Positions 57,946 to 64,000 of a DNA stretch of 64,000 bases are shown here, piece by piece. A model generated the notes under the pieces. That model ran no database searches. It was not told the DNA's origin and saw only the letters and a list, made by a program, of their open reading frames with translations. Both the position numbers and the translations under genes were made by a program. Numbering within the stretch: the stretch's first letter is position 1; every line of letters begins with the position of its first letter. Origin of the DNA: Hymenobacter sublimis (GTDB lineage: Bacteria; Bacteroidota; Bacteroidia; Cytophagales; Hymenobacteraceae); contig NZ_CP095848.1 in NCBI RefSeq assembly GCF_023101345.1, positions 4,546,559-4,610,558 of the forward strand. The letters run 5' to 3'.

Positions 57946-60000
57946 CTACCAGATTTTCACCCGGGCTGAGTCGGGGAGGTAGAGCTTGTCGCCGGGTTTC
58001 ACGTTGAAAGCCTCGTAGAACTCGGGCACGTCGGCGAAGGGGCCGTTGATGCGGAACTGGGCCGGCGAGTGCACGTCAGTGAGGATGGACTGGGCCAGGC
58101 GCTCGTCGCGTTGGTGGGTTTGCCAGCCCAAGGCGTACCCCAGAAAATAGCGCTGCACCGGCGTGAGGCCGTTAATCTTCTCGCCCTTCTTGTACTGCTC
58201 CGTCTTCTTGAAAGCATCCAGGGCAATGACGATGCCGCCCAAATCGGCAATATTTTCGCCGGCCGTGGCCTTGCCGTTGATATGCAGGGAGTCGAGTACG
58301 GTGTAGCCGTTGAACTGACGGACAATGCCGTTCACGCGCTGCTGGAACAGCTGGCGGTCCTTCTTGGTCCACCAGTTGCGCAGGTTGCCTTTGTCATCAA
58401 ACTGGCTGCCCTCGTCGTCGAAGCCGTGGGTCAGCTCGTGGCCGATGGTGCTGGCCCCGGCGTAGCCGTAAATGATGGCGTCGTCGGCGTTGGCGTCCAG
58501 CAGGCCCGGAATGGCGAAGATGGCGGCCGGGAGCACAATTTCGTTGTTGCTGGGGTTGTAGTAGGCGTTGTAGGTCTGCGGGGTCATGCCCCACTCGGTG
58601 CGGTCCACGGGTTTGCCCAGCTTATTGATGTTGTAGCGGTAGGCCCACTGGTTGGCGCGCATCACATTCTGGGCGTAGGAGCTACGGTCAATCTGTAGGG
58701 AGGAGTAATCCTTCCACTTTTCGGGGTAGCCTACTTTACGGGTGATTTTGGTGAGCTTCACCAGGGCCTTTTGCTTGGTAGAGTCGCTCATCCAGTCCAG
58801 GGCGTTGATATGCTCCCGGAAGGAAGCCACCACGTTGGCCGTCAGCTCCTCGTAACGCTTTTTGGTAGCGGGCGGAAAGTACTCCTGCACGAATAGCTGG
58901 CCCAGGGCCTCACCAATGGCGTTTTCCTCGGCATCAAGCACACGCTTCCAGCGGGCCCGCTGCTCCTTGGCGCCCTGCAGCACGGTGCCGTAGAAGCGGA
59001 AGTTCTCATTGTCGAAGTCCTGGCTGAGGGTAGGGGCGAAGGCGTGCACCAGCTGCCACTGCAGGTAGGCCTTCCAGTCGTCAAGCGGGGCCGACTGGAG
59101 CAGGCGGCCGGCTTCGCGGTAGAACTCCGGCTGACCCACGATTACGGTGTCGGCCTTGCCCAGCTCCATTTGGGCCAGCCAGGGCTTCCAGCTCAGGCCG
59201 GGCGTGAGCTTATCCAGGCCCGAAACGGCCATTTTGTTGTAGTTGGCGTAGGGGTCACGCAGGGCTTCGAGCTTGCGCGAGGCAGCAGCCAGCTTGGTTT
59301 CCAGCTGCACTACCCGATTGGCGCTGGCCTGGGCCGTAGCGGCGTCCTGGCCTAGCAGCGTAAACATTTTTACCAGGTGGTTGGTGTACTCCTGGCGGAT
59401 GTTCTTGGTGCGCGCGTCCTTGTTGAAGTAGTAGTCGCGGTTGGGCAGGCCCAGGCCCGACTGCCACAGTTGCAGGGCCATTTTCTCGCTGTTCTTGGCA
59501 TCCTGACCCACGTAGCCGCCCACAATGGTGTTCACGCCCAAGGGCTGCAAGTGGGCAATAACGGCCTGCACATCAGCCACCGACTTCATGGCCTGAATGC
59601 GGTCCAGCTCGCCTTTCAAGGGCGCAATGCCTTGCTTGTTGATGGTGACACTGTCCATGCCCGTGGCCCAAAAGTCGCCGATTTTCTGCTGCACCGAGCC
59701 GGGTGCGGCCTTGGTTTTGGCAGCCTCCTCGTTGAGCTTGCGCAGGCGGGCGTACACCTCGTTCTGCACCTCCTTGCCAATACCCCAGTTGCTTTCCGAA
59801 GCCGGAATGGGGTGCTGCTTAAACCAGGTGCCGTTGGCGTAGTTGTAAAAATCGTCGCCGGGCCGCACGGTCGTGTCAATGTTGGCCCGAATCAGGTCGG
59901 GCTGGTTGGCGGCGGAGTTGGCACCGGGTTGGCAGGCGGTGAAAGCCAGGCCCAGCAGAGGCGCCAGCAGCCAGGGGCGCAAGGAAGGGGAAAGGTGCAT
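57946..60000 (-). CDS. M13 (neprilysin-type) zinc peptidase lipoprotein
   Basis: The product is 684 residues from ATG 60000 (MHLSPSLRPWLLAPLLGLAF); the longer frame upstream overlaps the next gene's region and lacks family sequence. A lipobox ends FTAC (Cys about 23), so it is a lipoprotein. N-terminal NPGDDFYNYANGTWFK-like motif and the zinc motif HELTH at 521-525, with GENIADLGG (Glu582) downstream, are those of M13. The family cleaves peptides at hydrophobic residues. Length is normal. It is transcribed alone, with terminator after it. Confidence 0.95.
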   Translation of the reverse strand: MHLSPSLRPWLLAPLLGLAFTACQPGANSAANQPDLIRANIDTTVRPGDDFYNYANGTWFKQHPIPASESNWGIGKEVQNEVYARLRKLNEEAAKTKAAPGSVQQKIGDFWATGMDSVTINKQGIAPLKGELDRIQAMKSVADVQAVIAHLQPLGVNTIVGGYVGQDAKNSEKMALQLWQSGLGLPNRDYYFNKDARTKNIRQEYTNHLVKMFTLLGQDAATAQASANRVVQLETKLAAASRKLEALRDPYANYNKMAVSGLDKLTPGLSWKPWLAQMELGKADTVIVGQPEFYREAGRLLQSAPLDDWKAYLQWQLVHAFAPTLSQDFDNENFRFYGTVLQGAKEQRARWKRVLDAEENAIGEALGQLFVQEYFPPATKKRYEELTANVVASFREHINALDWMSDSTKQKALVKLTKITRKVGYPEKWKDYSSLQIDRSSYAQNVMRANQWAYRYNINKLGKPVDRTEWGMTPQTYNAYYNPSNNEIVLPAAIFAIPGLLDANADDAIIYGYAGASTIGHELTHGFDDEGSQFDDKGNLRNWWTKKDRQLFQQRVNGIVRQFNGYTVLDSLHINGKATAGENIADLGGIVIALDAFKKTEQYKKGEKINGLTPVQRYFLGYALGWQTHQRDERLAQSILTDVHSPAQFRINGPFADVPEFYEAFNVKPGDKLYLPDSARVKIW

Positions 60001-60098
60001 GAGAAGCAGAAATGAACGATATGGTAGGCGAATGTAGCGCGAACCGTTCGGTTCACGTAGGCGCAAAGACAGCCGTCCGTCTTTTGCGTTGCCTGCTT

Positions 60099-60554
60099 AT
60101 GAATCTACCCCAACTTCTGCTGCTGAATTTCCTGCTGGCCACCTACCTCACGGGCGTCATCTGGACGGTACAGCTGGCCCACTACCCCTGTTTTGCGCAG
60201 GCCAACCAGGAAACATTCCCGGCTTTTCATCAGCAACACTCCCGCCGCATTAGCTGGGTAGTCATGGCCCCGATGGTGCTGGAACTGCTACTGGCGCTGG
60301 CCCTGGCCTGGCAGGGCCACGACCTGGGGGCGGCCCGCTGGTGGCAGTTGGTACTGGTGGTGCTGGCCTGGGTAGCCACGTTCTTTATCAGCGTACCGTT
60401 TCATAACCGCCTGGCTCAGGGCTATGACTACGTGGCCATCGACGGGCTGGTGCGCACCAACTGGCCCCGCACCCTGGCCTGGACTGTTCGGGCAGGCGTG
60501 CTGGGCTGGCTGCTCTGGAAAATGCTGCATTTTGCGGCCGATAAAGTTGGGTAA
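60099..60554 (+). CDS. Small integral membrane protein of unknown function
   Basis: The product is 151 residues from ATG 60099 (MNLPQLLLLNFLLATYLTGV); the longer frame is discarded. Four hydrophobic helices (about 5-25, 49-68, 83-99 and 128-143) are seen, with a conserved-looking WTVQLAHYPCFAQAN and FHQQHSRRISWVVMAPM. No named family is recognised with certainty. It lies divergently next to the M13 gene (98 bp between starts) and 54 bp before arfB, on its strand, so it may be in one operon with arfB. Confidence 0.72.
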   Translation: MNLPQLLLLNFLLATYLTGVIWTVQLAHYPCFAQANQETFPAFHQQHSRRISWVVMAPMVLELLLALALAWQGHDLGAARWWQLVLVVLAWVATFFISVPFHNRLAQGYDYVAIDGLVRTNWPRTLAWTVRAGVLGWLLWKMLHFAADKVG

Positions 60555-60608
60555 GGCGGGTACTGCTTCTCGTTTCTGCCCGCCTTTCTGTATTCTCGCT
60601 AGTACTAT

Positions 60609-61016
60609 ATGCTTCCTCCCCTCGACGCTTTCCTGCCCGAACTCCAATTTCAGACCAGCCGCAGCAGCGGCCCAGGCGGCCAGAACGTGAACAAAGTAGA
60701 GTCCCGGGTAGAGCTGCGCTTCCGCCTGGCCGATTCCGAGTTACTTACTGAGGAGCAAAAGCAGACGCTGCTGCAAAAGCTGGCCTCCAAACTCACGACC
60801 GAGGGGGAGCTGCTCATTGCCGCCCAGGAAGACCGAAGCCAGCTGCGCAACAAGGAAATTGCCCTGCGCAAGTTTTACGAAACCTTGCAAAAAGCCCTGC
60901 ACAAGCCCAAAGCCCGCAAAGCCACCAAACCCAGCAAAGGAGCCGTGCGTCAGCGTCTAGAGTCCAAGAAAAAGCACGGCGACAAAAAGGCCAACCGCGG
61001 CCGGGTTGATTTTTAA
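60609..61016 (+). CDS. arfB: ArfB-type peptide-chain release factor (ribosome rescue)
   Basis: The product is 135 residues from ATG 60609. GGQ is at 23-25 (SSGPGGQNVNKVESRVEL), and the C-terminal tail (about 95-135) is strongly Lys/Arg-rich (KPKARKATKPSKGAVRQRLE), as in ArfB/YaeJ that binds the mRNA entry channel. ArfB hydrolyses peptidyl-tRNA on stalled ribosomes without a stop codon. Length is typical. No domain 2/4 of RF1/2 is present, so it is not a classical release factor. Confidence 0.93.
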   Translation: MLPPLDAFLPELQFQTSRSSGPGGQNVNKVESRVELRFRLADSELLTEEQKQTLLQKLASKLTTEGELLIAAQEDRSQLRNKEIALRKFYETLQKALHKPKARKATKPSKGAVRQRLESKKKHGDKKANRGRVDF

Positions 61017-61048
61017 ACTGTATTCAAAAACCACGAAAACAGGTAATT

Positions 61049-61090
61049 GTCATTCCGAGTATTCTGCGCGTCAAACAGCGACGAGGAATT
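61049..61090. repeat. Half-element of the GTCATTCCGAG family
   Basis: GTCATTCCGAG at 61049-61059 and GAGGAAT near 61083-61089 match the left half of the family but the right arm is missing or eroded. It lies downstream of arfB. Confidence 0.5.
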
Positions 61091-61191
61091 TGAAGTTACC
61101 TCCGCCTCTGGCTTGGGCCGGTGCTGCTGGCCGTGCTTCTTACTTGAGTAGACTGCTGGAAAGCTGCCGAATAGGTAGCTCAAATTATTTC

Positions 61192-61896
61192 TCAGTTCAA
61201 ATCCAACCCGAACAGCACCCCAAACCAGGGCTTGCGCTGATAAATCCAGTGGCGGCCATCGGGGCCCAGTAGTTGGTCGGCGCCGATGGCCAAGCCCAGG
61301 TTGAAAATGCGCGCATCGTAGATGGCGGCGGCTCCGACGTGCACCACAAAGCCTTCGTATTCAGCTATCTGGGCTTGCTGGTTGGTAACATCGGGGTTGA
61401 TGATGGTGGAGCCCAGGCCCGTGAACAGGCCGTAGCCCAGGCCCACCGTCCGGATTTGCGGCTCCTGCCGGCCGGCCAGCAGCTGGCGGCTATTTACGTG
61501 GTAGAAATCAAGCCGCCGCCCGAAATACAGGGCCGCATTGAAGTTGGTGTTGAGCTGCACCGGCACCGGCCCTTGGGGCGGCCGGGCTTTGAAGGGAATC
61601 GTGAAAACGTCGAGGTCGAACTTTCGGTCGAGCAGGATGACATGTTGGCCCCGGCGCAGGGCGTAGCCGAAGCGACGCGGGGCACCGTCCTGCTCGGGCT
61701 GCGACAGAAACGTGAGCGAGTCCTGGTACTGCTCCACGTGAAAGGCGCGGTCCTTGCCCACCGTGGCGGCCAAGGTGGGGTCGTTGGTACGAAAGAACTG
61801 GTAGTCGCCGGGCTCCAAAGTAGGGAGCTTGCCCACGGCCGCGCACCCACTCAGCAACCAGCTTCCAACGAGTACCCAGAGCAGAAAAAAACGCAT
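61192..61896 (-). CDS. Lipoprotein of unknown function
   Basis: The product is 234 residues from ATG 61896 with lipobox LLSGC (Cys about 18). The mature part opens LEPGDYQFFRTNDPTLAATV and contains mostly strands (RFGYALRRGQHVILLDRKFD, TNFNAALYFGRRLDFYHV, GLGYGLFTGLGSTIINPDVT), as in a beta-barrel or beta-sandwich protein. No family is recognised. It lies 21 bp after mgtE on the same strand and is probably cotranscribed with it. Confidence 0.72.
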   Translation of the reverse strand: MRFFLLWVLVGSWLLSGCAAVGKLPTLEPGDYQFFRTNDPTLAATVGKDRAFHVEQYQDSLTFLSQPEQDGAPRRFGYALRRGQHVILLDRKFDLDVFTIPFKARPPQGPVPVQLNTNFNAALYFGRRLDFYHVNSRQLLAGRQEPQIRTVGLGYGLFTGLGSTIINPDVTNQQAQIAEYEGFVVHVGAAAIYDARIFNLGLAIGADQLLGPDGRHWIYQRKPWFGVLFGLDLN

Positions 61897-61917
61897 AGGA
61901 ACAAGCTAAACGCCGGT

Positions 61918-63303
61918 TTACAGCAGCGTGCCGCTCAGCACGAATGTGGCCACTGAAAAATAGATGATCAGGCCCGTAACGTCAACCAGTGTCGCCACAA
62001 ACGGGGCCGACGCCGTGGCCGGGTCCAGGCCCAGGCGCTTGAGCAGCATGGGCAGCATAGCCCCCGAAAGCGCCCCCCACAGCACAATGCCCAGCAGGGA
62101 GAAGCCCACCGTGACGGCAATTAACTGCCAATACGGCCCGAAGTAGCCGGGGTCGATGGTGGTAGCCCACAGCACGATGCGCAAGGATCCGACTACCCCT
62201 AGGATACCACCCAGCAGCAAGCCCGATATAATTTCGCGCCGTAGCACCAGCCACCAGTCCGAGAGAGTAAACTCGCCCAGGCTCATGGCCCGGATAATTA
62301 GGGAAGTAGCCTGGGAGCCGGCGTTGCCGCCCGCCGAAATAATCAAGGGAATAAACAGCCCGAGCACGGCCGCTTTCTGCAAATCATCTTCGAAGTGGTG
62401 CATGGCCGAAGTGGTCAGCATTTCGCCGATGAGCAGAATGACCAGCCAGCCGGCCCGCTTTTTTACCATGCTCCAGATGGAGGTAGCCAAGTAGGGCTCA
62501 TCCAGGGCCTCCGAGCCGCCCAGCTTCTGGATGTCCTCAGTATCCTCTTCTTCCCGGATATCCAGGATGTCGTCAATCGTTACGATGCCGAACAGCACGC
62601 CTTCGTCGTTGACCACGGGTAGGGCCACCCGGTCGTTTTTACGGAATACGTCGATGGCTTCCTCCTGGTCCTGCATCGTGTTGAGCTTCACGAAGCGGTG
62701 GTCCATCAGCTCGGTTACGCGCCGCTCGGGCGGCGACAACAGAAACTCCCGAATACGGATGTCGTCGATGAGGACGCCCCGCTCGTCGGTCACGTAGAGC
62801 ACGCTCAGCGTCTCCGACTGCCCGCCGTGGCGCCGGATGTAGTCCAGCACCTGCTGCACCGTCCAGCTTTCCCGAATGGCAATGTAGTCGGGCGTCATCA
62901 GGCGGCCCACGGAGTATTCGGGGTAGCCCAGCAACTCCAGCGTCACGCGGCGCTCCGGCTCCGAGAGGGTCTGGATCAGCTCCCGCACCAACTCATCGGG
63001 CAGAAACTCCAGCAGGGCCGTCCGGTCGTCGGGCGACATTTCGTTCAGAATGTCGGCTATCTTATCCTGGGAGAGGTTGGCCAGGAAGTGCTTCTGAATG
63101 TCGAGGTCGAGATACTCAAATACCTCCGTGGCCAAGCTCAGCGGTAGCAGCCGGAAAATAATCAGTTGCTCACGTTCTTCTTCCTGCTCCAGCAGCTCTA
63201 CTACCTCATGGGGCTCAAACCGCTTGAGTACTTCTTTGAGTTTGAAAAACTCGCCCTCCTGAATCAGGGACGTGATGTGGTCGGTAGTCGGGTGCTGATT
63301 CAT
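61918..63303 (-). CDS. mgtE: MgtE-type magnesium transporter
   Basis: The product is 461 residues from ATG 63303 (MNQHPTTDHITSLIQEGEFF). An N-terminal MgtE_N helical domain (about 5-125) with LSQDKIADILNEMSPDDRTA precedes two CBS domains (about 130-255) and five membrane helices (about 285-461) with PLIISAGGNAGSQATSLIIR, the conserved pore-region motif. MgtE is a Mg2+-gated channel or transporter in which the cytoplasmic domains close the pore when intracellular Mg2+ is high. The lipoprotein gene follows 21 bp downstream. Length and domain order are normal. Confidence 0.95.
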   Translation of the reverse strand: MNQHPTTDHITSLIQEGEFFKLKEVLKRFEPHEVVELLEQEEEREQLIIFRLLPLSLATEVFEYLDLDIQKHFLANLSQDKIADILNEMSPDDRTALLEFLPDELVRELIQTLSEPERRVTLELLGYPEYSVGRLMTPDYIAIRESWTVQQVLDYIRRHGGQSETLSVLYVTDERGVLIDDIRIREFLLSPPERRVTELMDHRFVKLNTMQDQEEAIDVFRKNDRVALPVVNDEGVLFGIVTIDDILDIREEEDTEDIQKLGGSEALDEPYLATSIWSMVKKRAGWLVILLIGEMLTTSAMHHFEDDLQKAAVLGLFIPLIISAGGNAGSQATSLIIRAMSLGEFTLSDWWLVLRREIISGLLLGGILGVVGSLRIVLWATTIDPGYFGPYWQLIAVTVGFSLLGIVLWGALSGAMLPMLLKRLGLDPATASAPFVATLVDVTGLIIYFSVATFVLSGTLL

Positions 63304-63582
63304 GAACTGCAAGAGGGGTGTTTTTCGCTAGGCAGAAGGGAATTGGTGAACAGGGCCGAACCGGCGCGCAAAAGTAGCCTTTTCCGGGCCCGCTTGGTAG
63401 TCGGGCGGGGATATTTCTGCGGGCGGTTGCCGCCGTGTACGCAGCGCATCCTACCTCGGCTGACCCGTGCGCCCGGCCTAGGAAAGCCGGATCTGCCAAG
63501 CCCAACCGTAACCTTGCCTTGCGTTAGGCAGTTCCTCCCTTCGGGCTCCAACCTACTTTTAGCCCACTCTTCCGTTTTTTCT

Positions 63583-64000
63583 ATGGCTCACCTCTCCACT
63601 GCTTCGCCCCTCGGTACGCTGGTTGCTCTCGGCGGCGGCGACGACGATGCCATGCTGACCCTGCTTCGCGACCTACTGCCGGAAGTAGGCGCCCCGGTTG
63701 AAATTATCACGGCGGCTTCCCGCGACGATACCCGCTCGGGGCGGGCCTACGAGCGGGCCCTGCGCGAATTAGGGTGCACCGGCGCCCGCCACCTGCGCAT
63801 CAGTGAGCAGCACCCCGCCGACTCCCCCGATACGTTGCGCCGGCTGCGGCGGGCCGGCCTCATCTTCTTTACCGGCGGCGACCAGGAGCGCATCACGGAT
63901 TTTTTGCAGGAAACGGAGTTTTTAAGCGTGTTGCGCGAGCGGTACCAGCAGGAGGCAACCTTTATTATTGCCGGCACCAGCGCCGGCGCGGCCGTTATGC
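63583..64000 (+). CDS. Cyanophycinase-like peptidase, N-terminal part, cut by window edge
   Basis: The reading frame from ATG 63583 to the window end encodes 139 residues (MAHLSTASPLGTLVALGGGD). Family features are VALGGGDDD, IFFTGGDQERITDFL and FIIAGTSAGAAVM, in which Ser133 of GTSAGA is the catalytic serine of the cyanophycinase/peptidase S51 type. Cyanophycinase splits the storage polymer multi-L-arginyl-poly-L-aspartate into dipeptides; the next gene, possibly cyanophycin synthetase, lies outside the window. About 280 bp without a gene separates it from mgtE. Confidence 0.88.
   Translation, partial: MAHLSTASPLGTLVALGGGDDDAMLTLLRDLLPEVGAPVEIITAASRDDTRSGRAYERALRELGCTGARHLRISEQHPADSPDTLRRLRRAGLIFFTGGDQERITDFLQETEFLSVLRERYQQEATFIIAGTSAGAAVM

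Overview
The window looks like a chromosomal stretch from a Hymenobacter-like member of the Bacteroidota (Cytophagales). I infer this from the high GC content, a PorP/SprF protein of type IX secretion (T9SS), several surface proteins with T9SS or gliding-motility C-terminal domains, Bacteroidota-only families (DUF4468, DUF4159, DUF4175, head-GIN DUF2807), BlaI/M56 and MoxR/DUF58/BatA gene sets, and TAnnTTTG-type promoters. I saw no rRNA, tRNA, CRISPR array, phage or IS element. Nearly all sequence is protein coding, and most intergenic gaps hold rho-independent terminators or palindromic repeats.

Layout. 0-9 kb: a minus-strand MoxR - DUF58 - DUF4468 - BatA - DUF4175 - membrane protein cluster (envelope or aerotolerance type). 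9-15.2 kb: a PorP/SprF protein downstream of a 1626-residue surface protein with eight tandem repeats. 15.7-24.5 kb: a DUF4159 protein, a small beta-barrel, an unknown secreted protein, and a duplicated tldD-pmbA protease pair (four genes, each junction carrying its own palindrome). 24.7-27.2 kb: McrB and McrC restriction subunits. 27.5-35 kb: a sigma-54 activator divergent from a TolC - UspA - EmrA - EmrB drug-efflux operon, with a candidate -24/-12 promoter and upstream half-sites. A four-helix-bundle gene lies antisense between emrA and emrB. 35-38 kb: two tandem roadblock-like genes, an anti-sigma-like protein with a carboxypeptidase-regulatory domain, and a lipoprotein. 38-40 kb: an M56 (BlaR1-like) peptidase and its BlaI repressor, with a palindrome over the promoter. 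40.5-49.5 kb: a hydrolase lipoprotein, penicillin acylase, a duplicated outer-membrane-protein/rlpA unit in which one rlpA has decayed, and a DUF72 protein. 49.7-57 kb: a T9SS-exported metzincin-like protease, FabH, a beta-barrel and a triple-PA14 surface protein. 57-64 kb: a DUF2807 protein, an M13 peptidase lipoprotein, ArfB, MgtE and the start of a cyanophycinase gene.

Two themes stand out. First, imperfect to perfect palindromes of several sequence families sit at gene boundaries, often touching stop codons. One family (GTGAAnTTGTGA-like) was seen only around the efflux locus. Second, local duplication is common (tldD-pmbA, outer-membrane protein-rlpA, roadblock-like genes, protein repeats). 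Best leads: the Tat-type TldD/PmbA quartet with its hairpins, the sigma-54 efflux locus with its inserted four-helix-bundle gene, and the decayed rlpA copy. Start codons were chosen by reading the sequence; several are TTG or GTG. No database search was possible.
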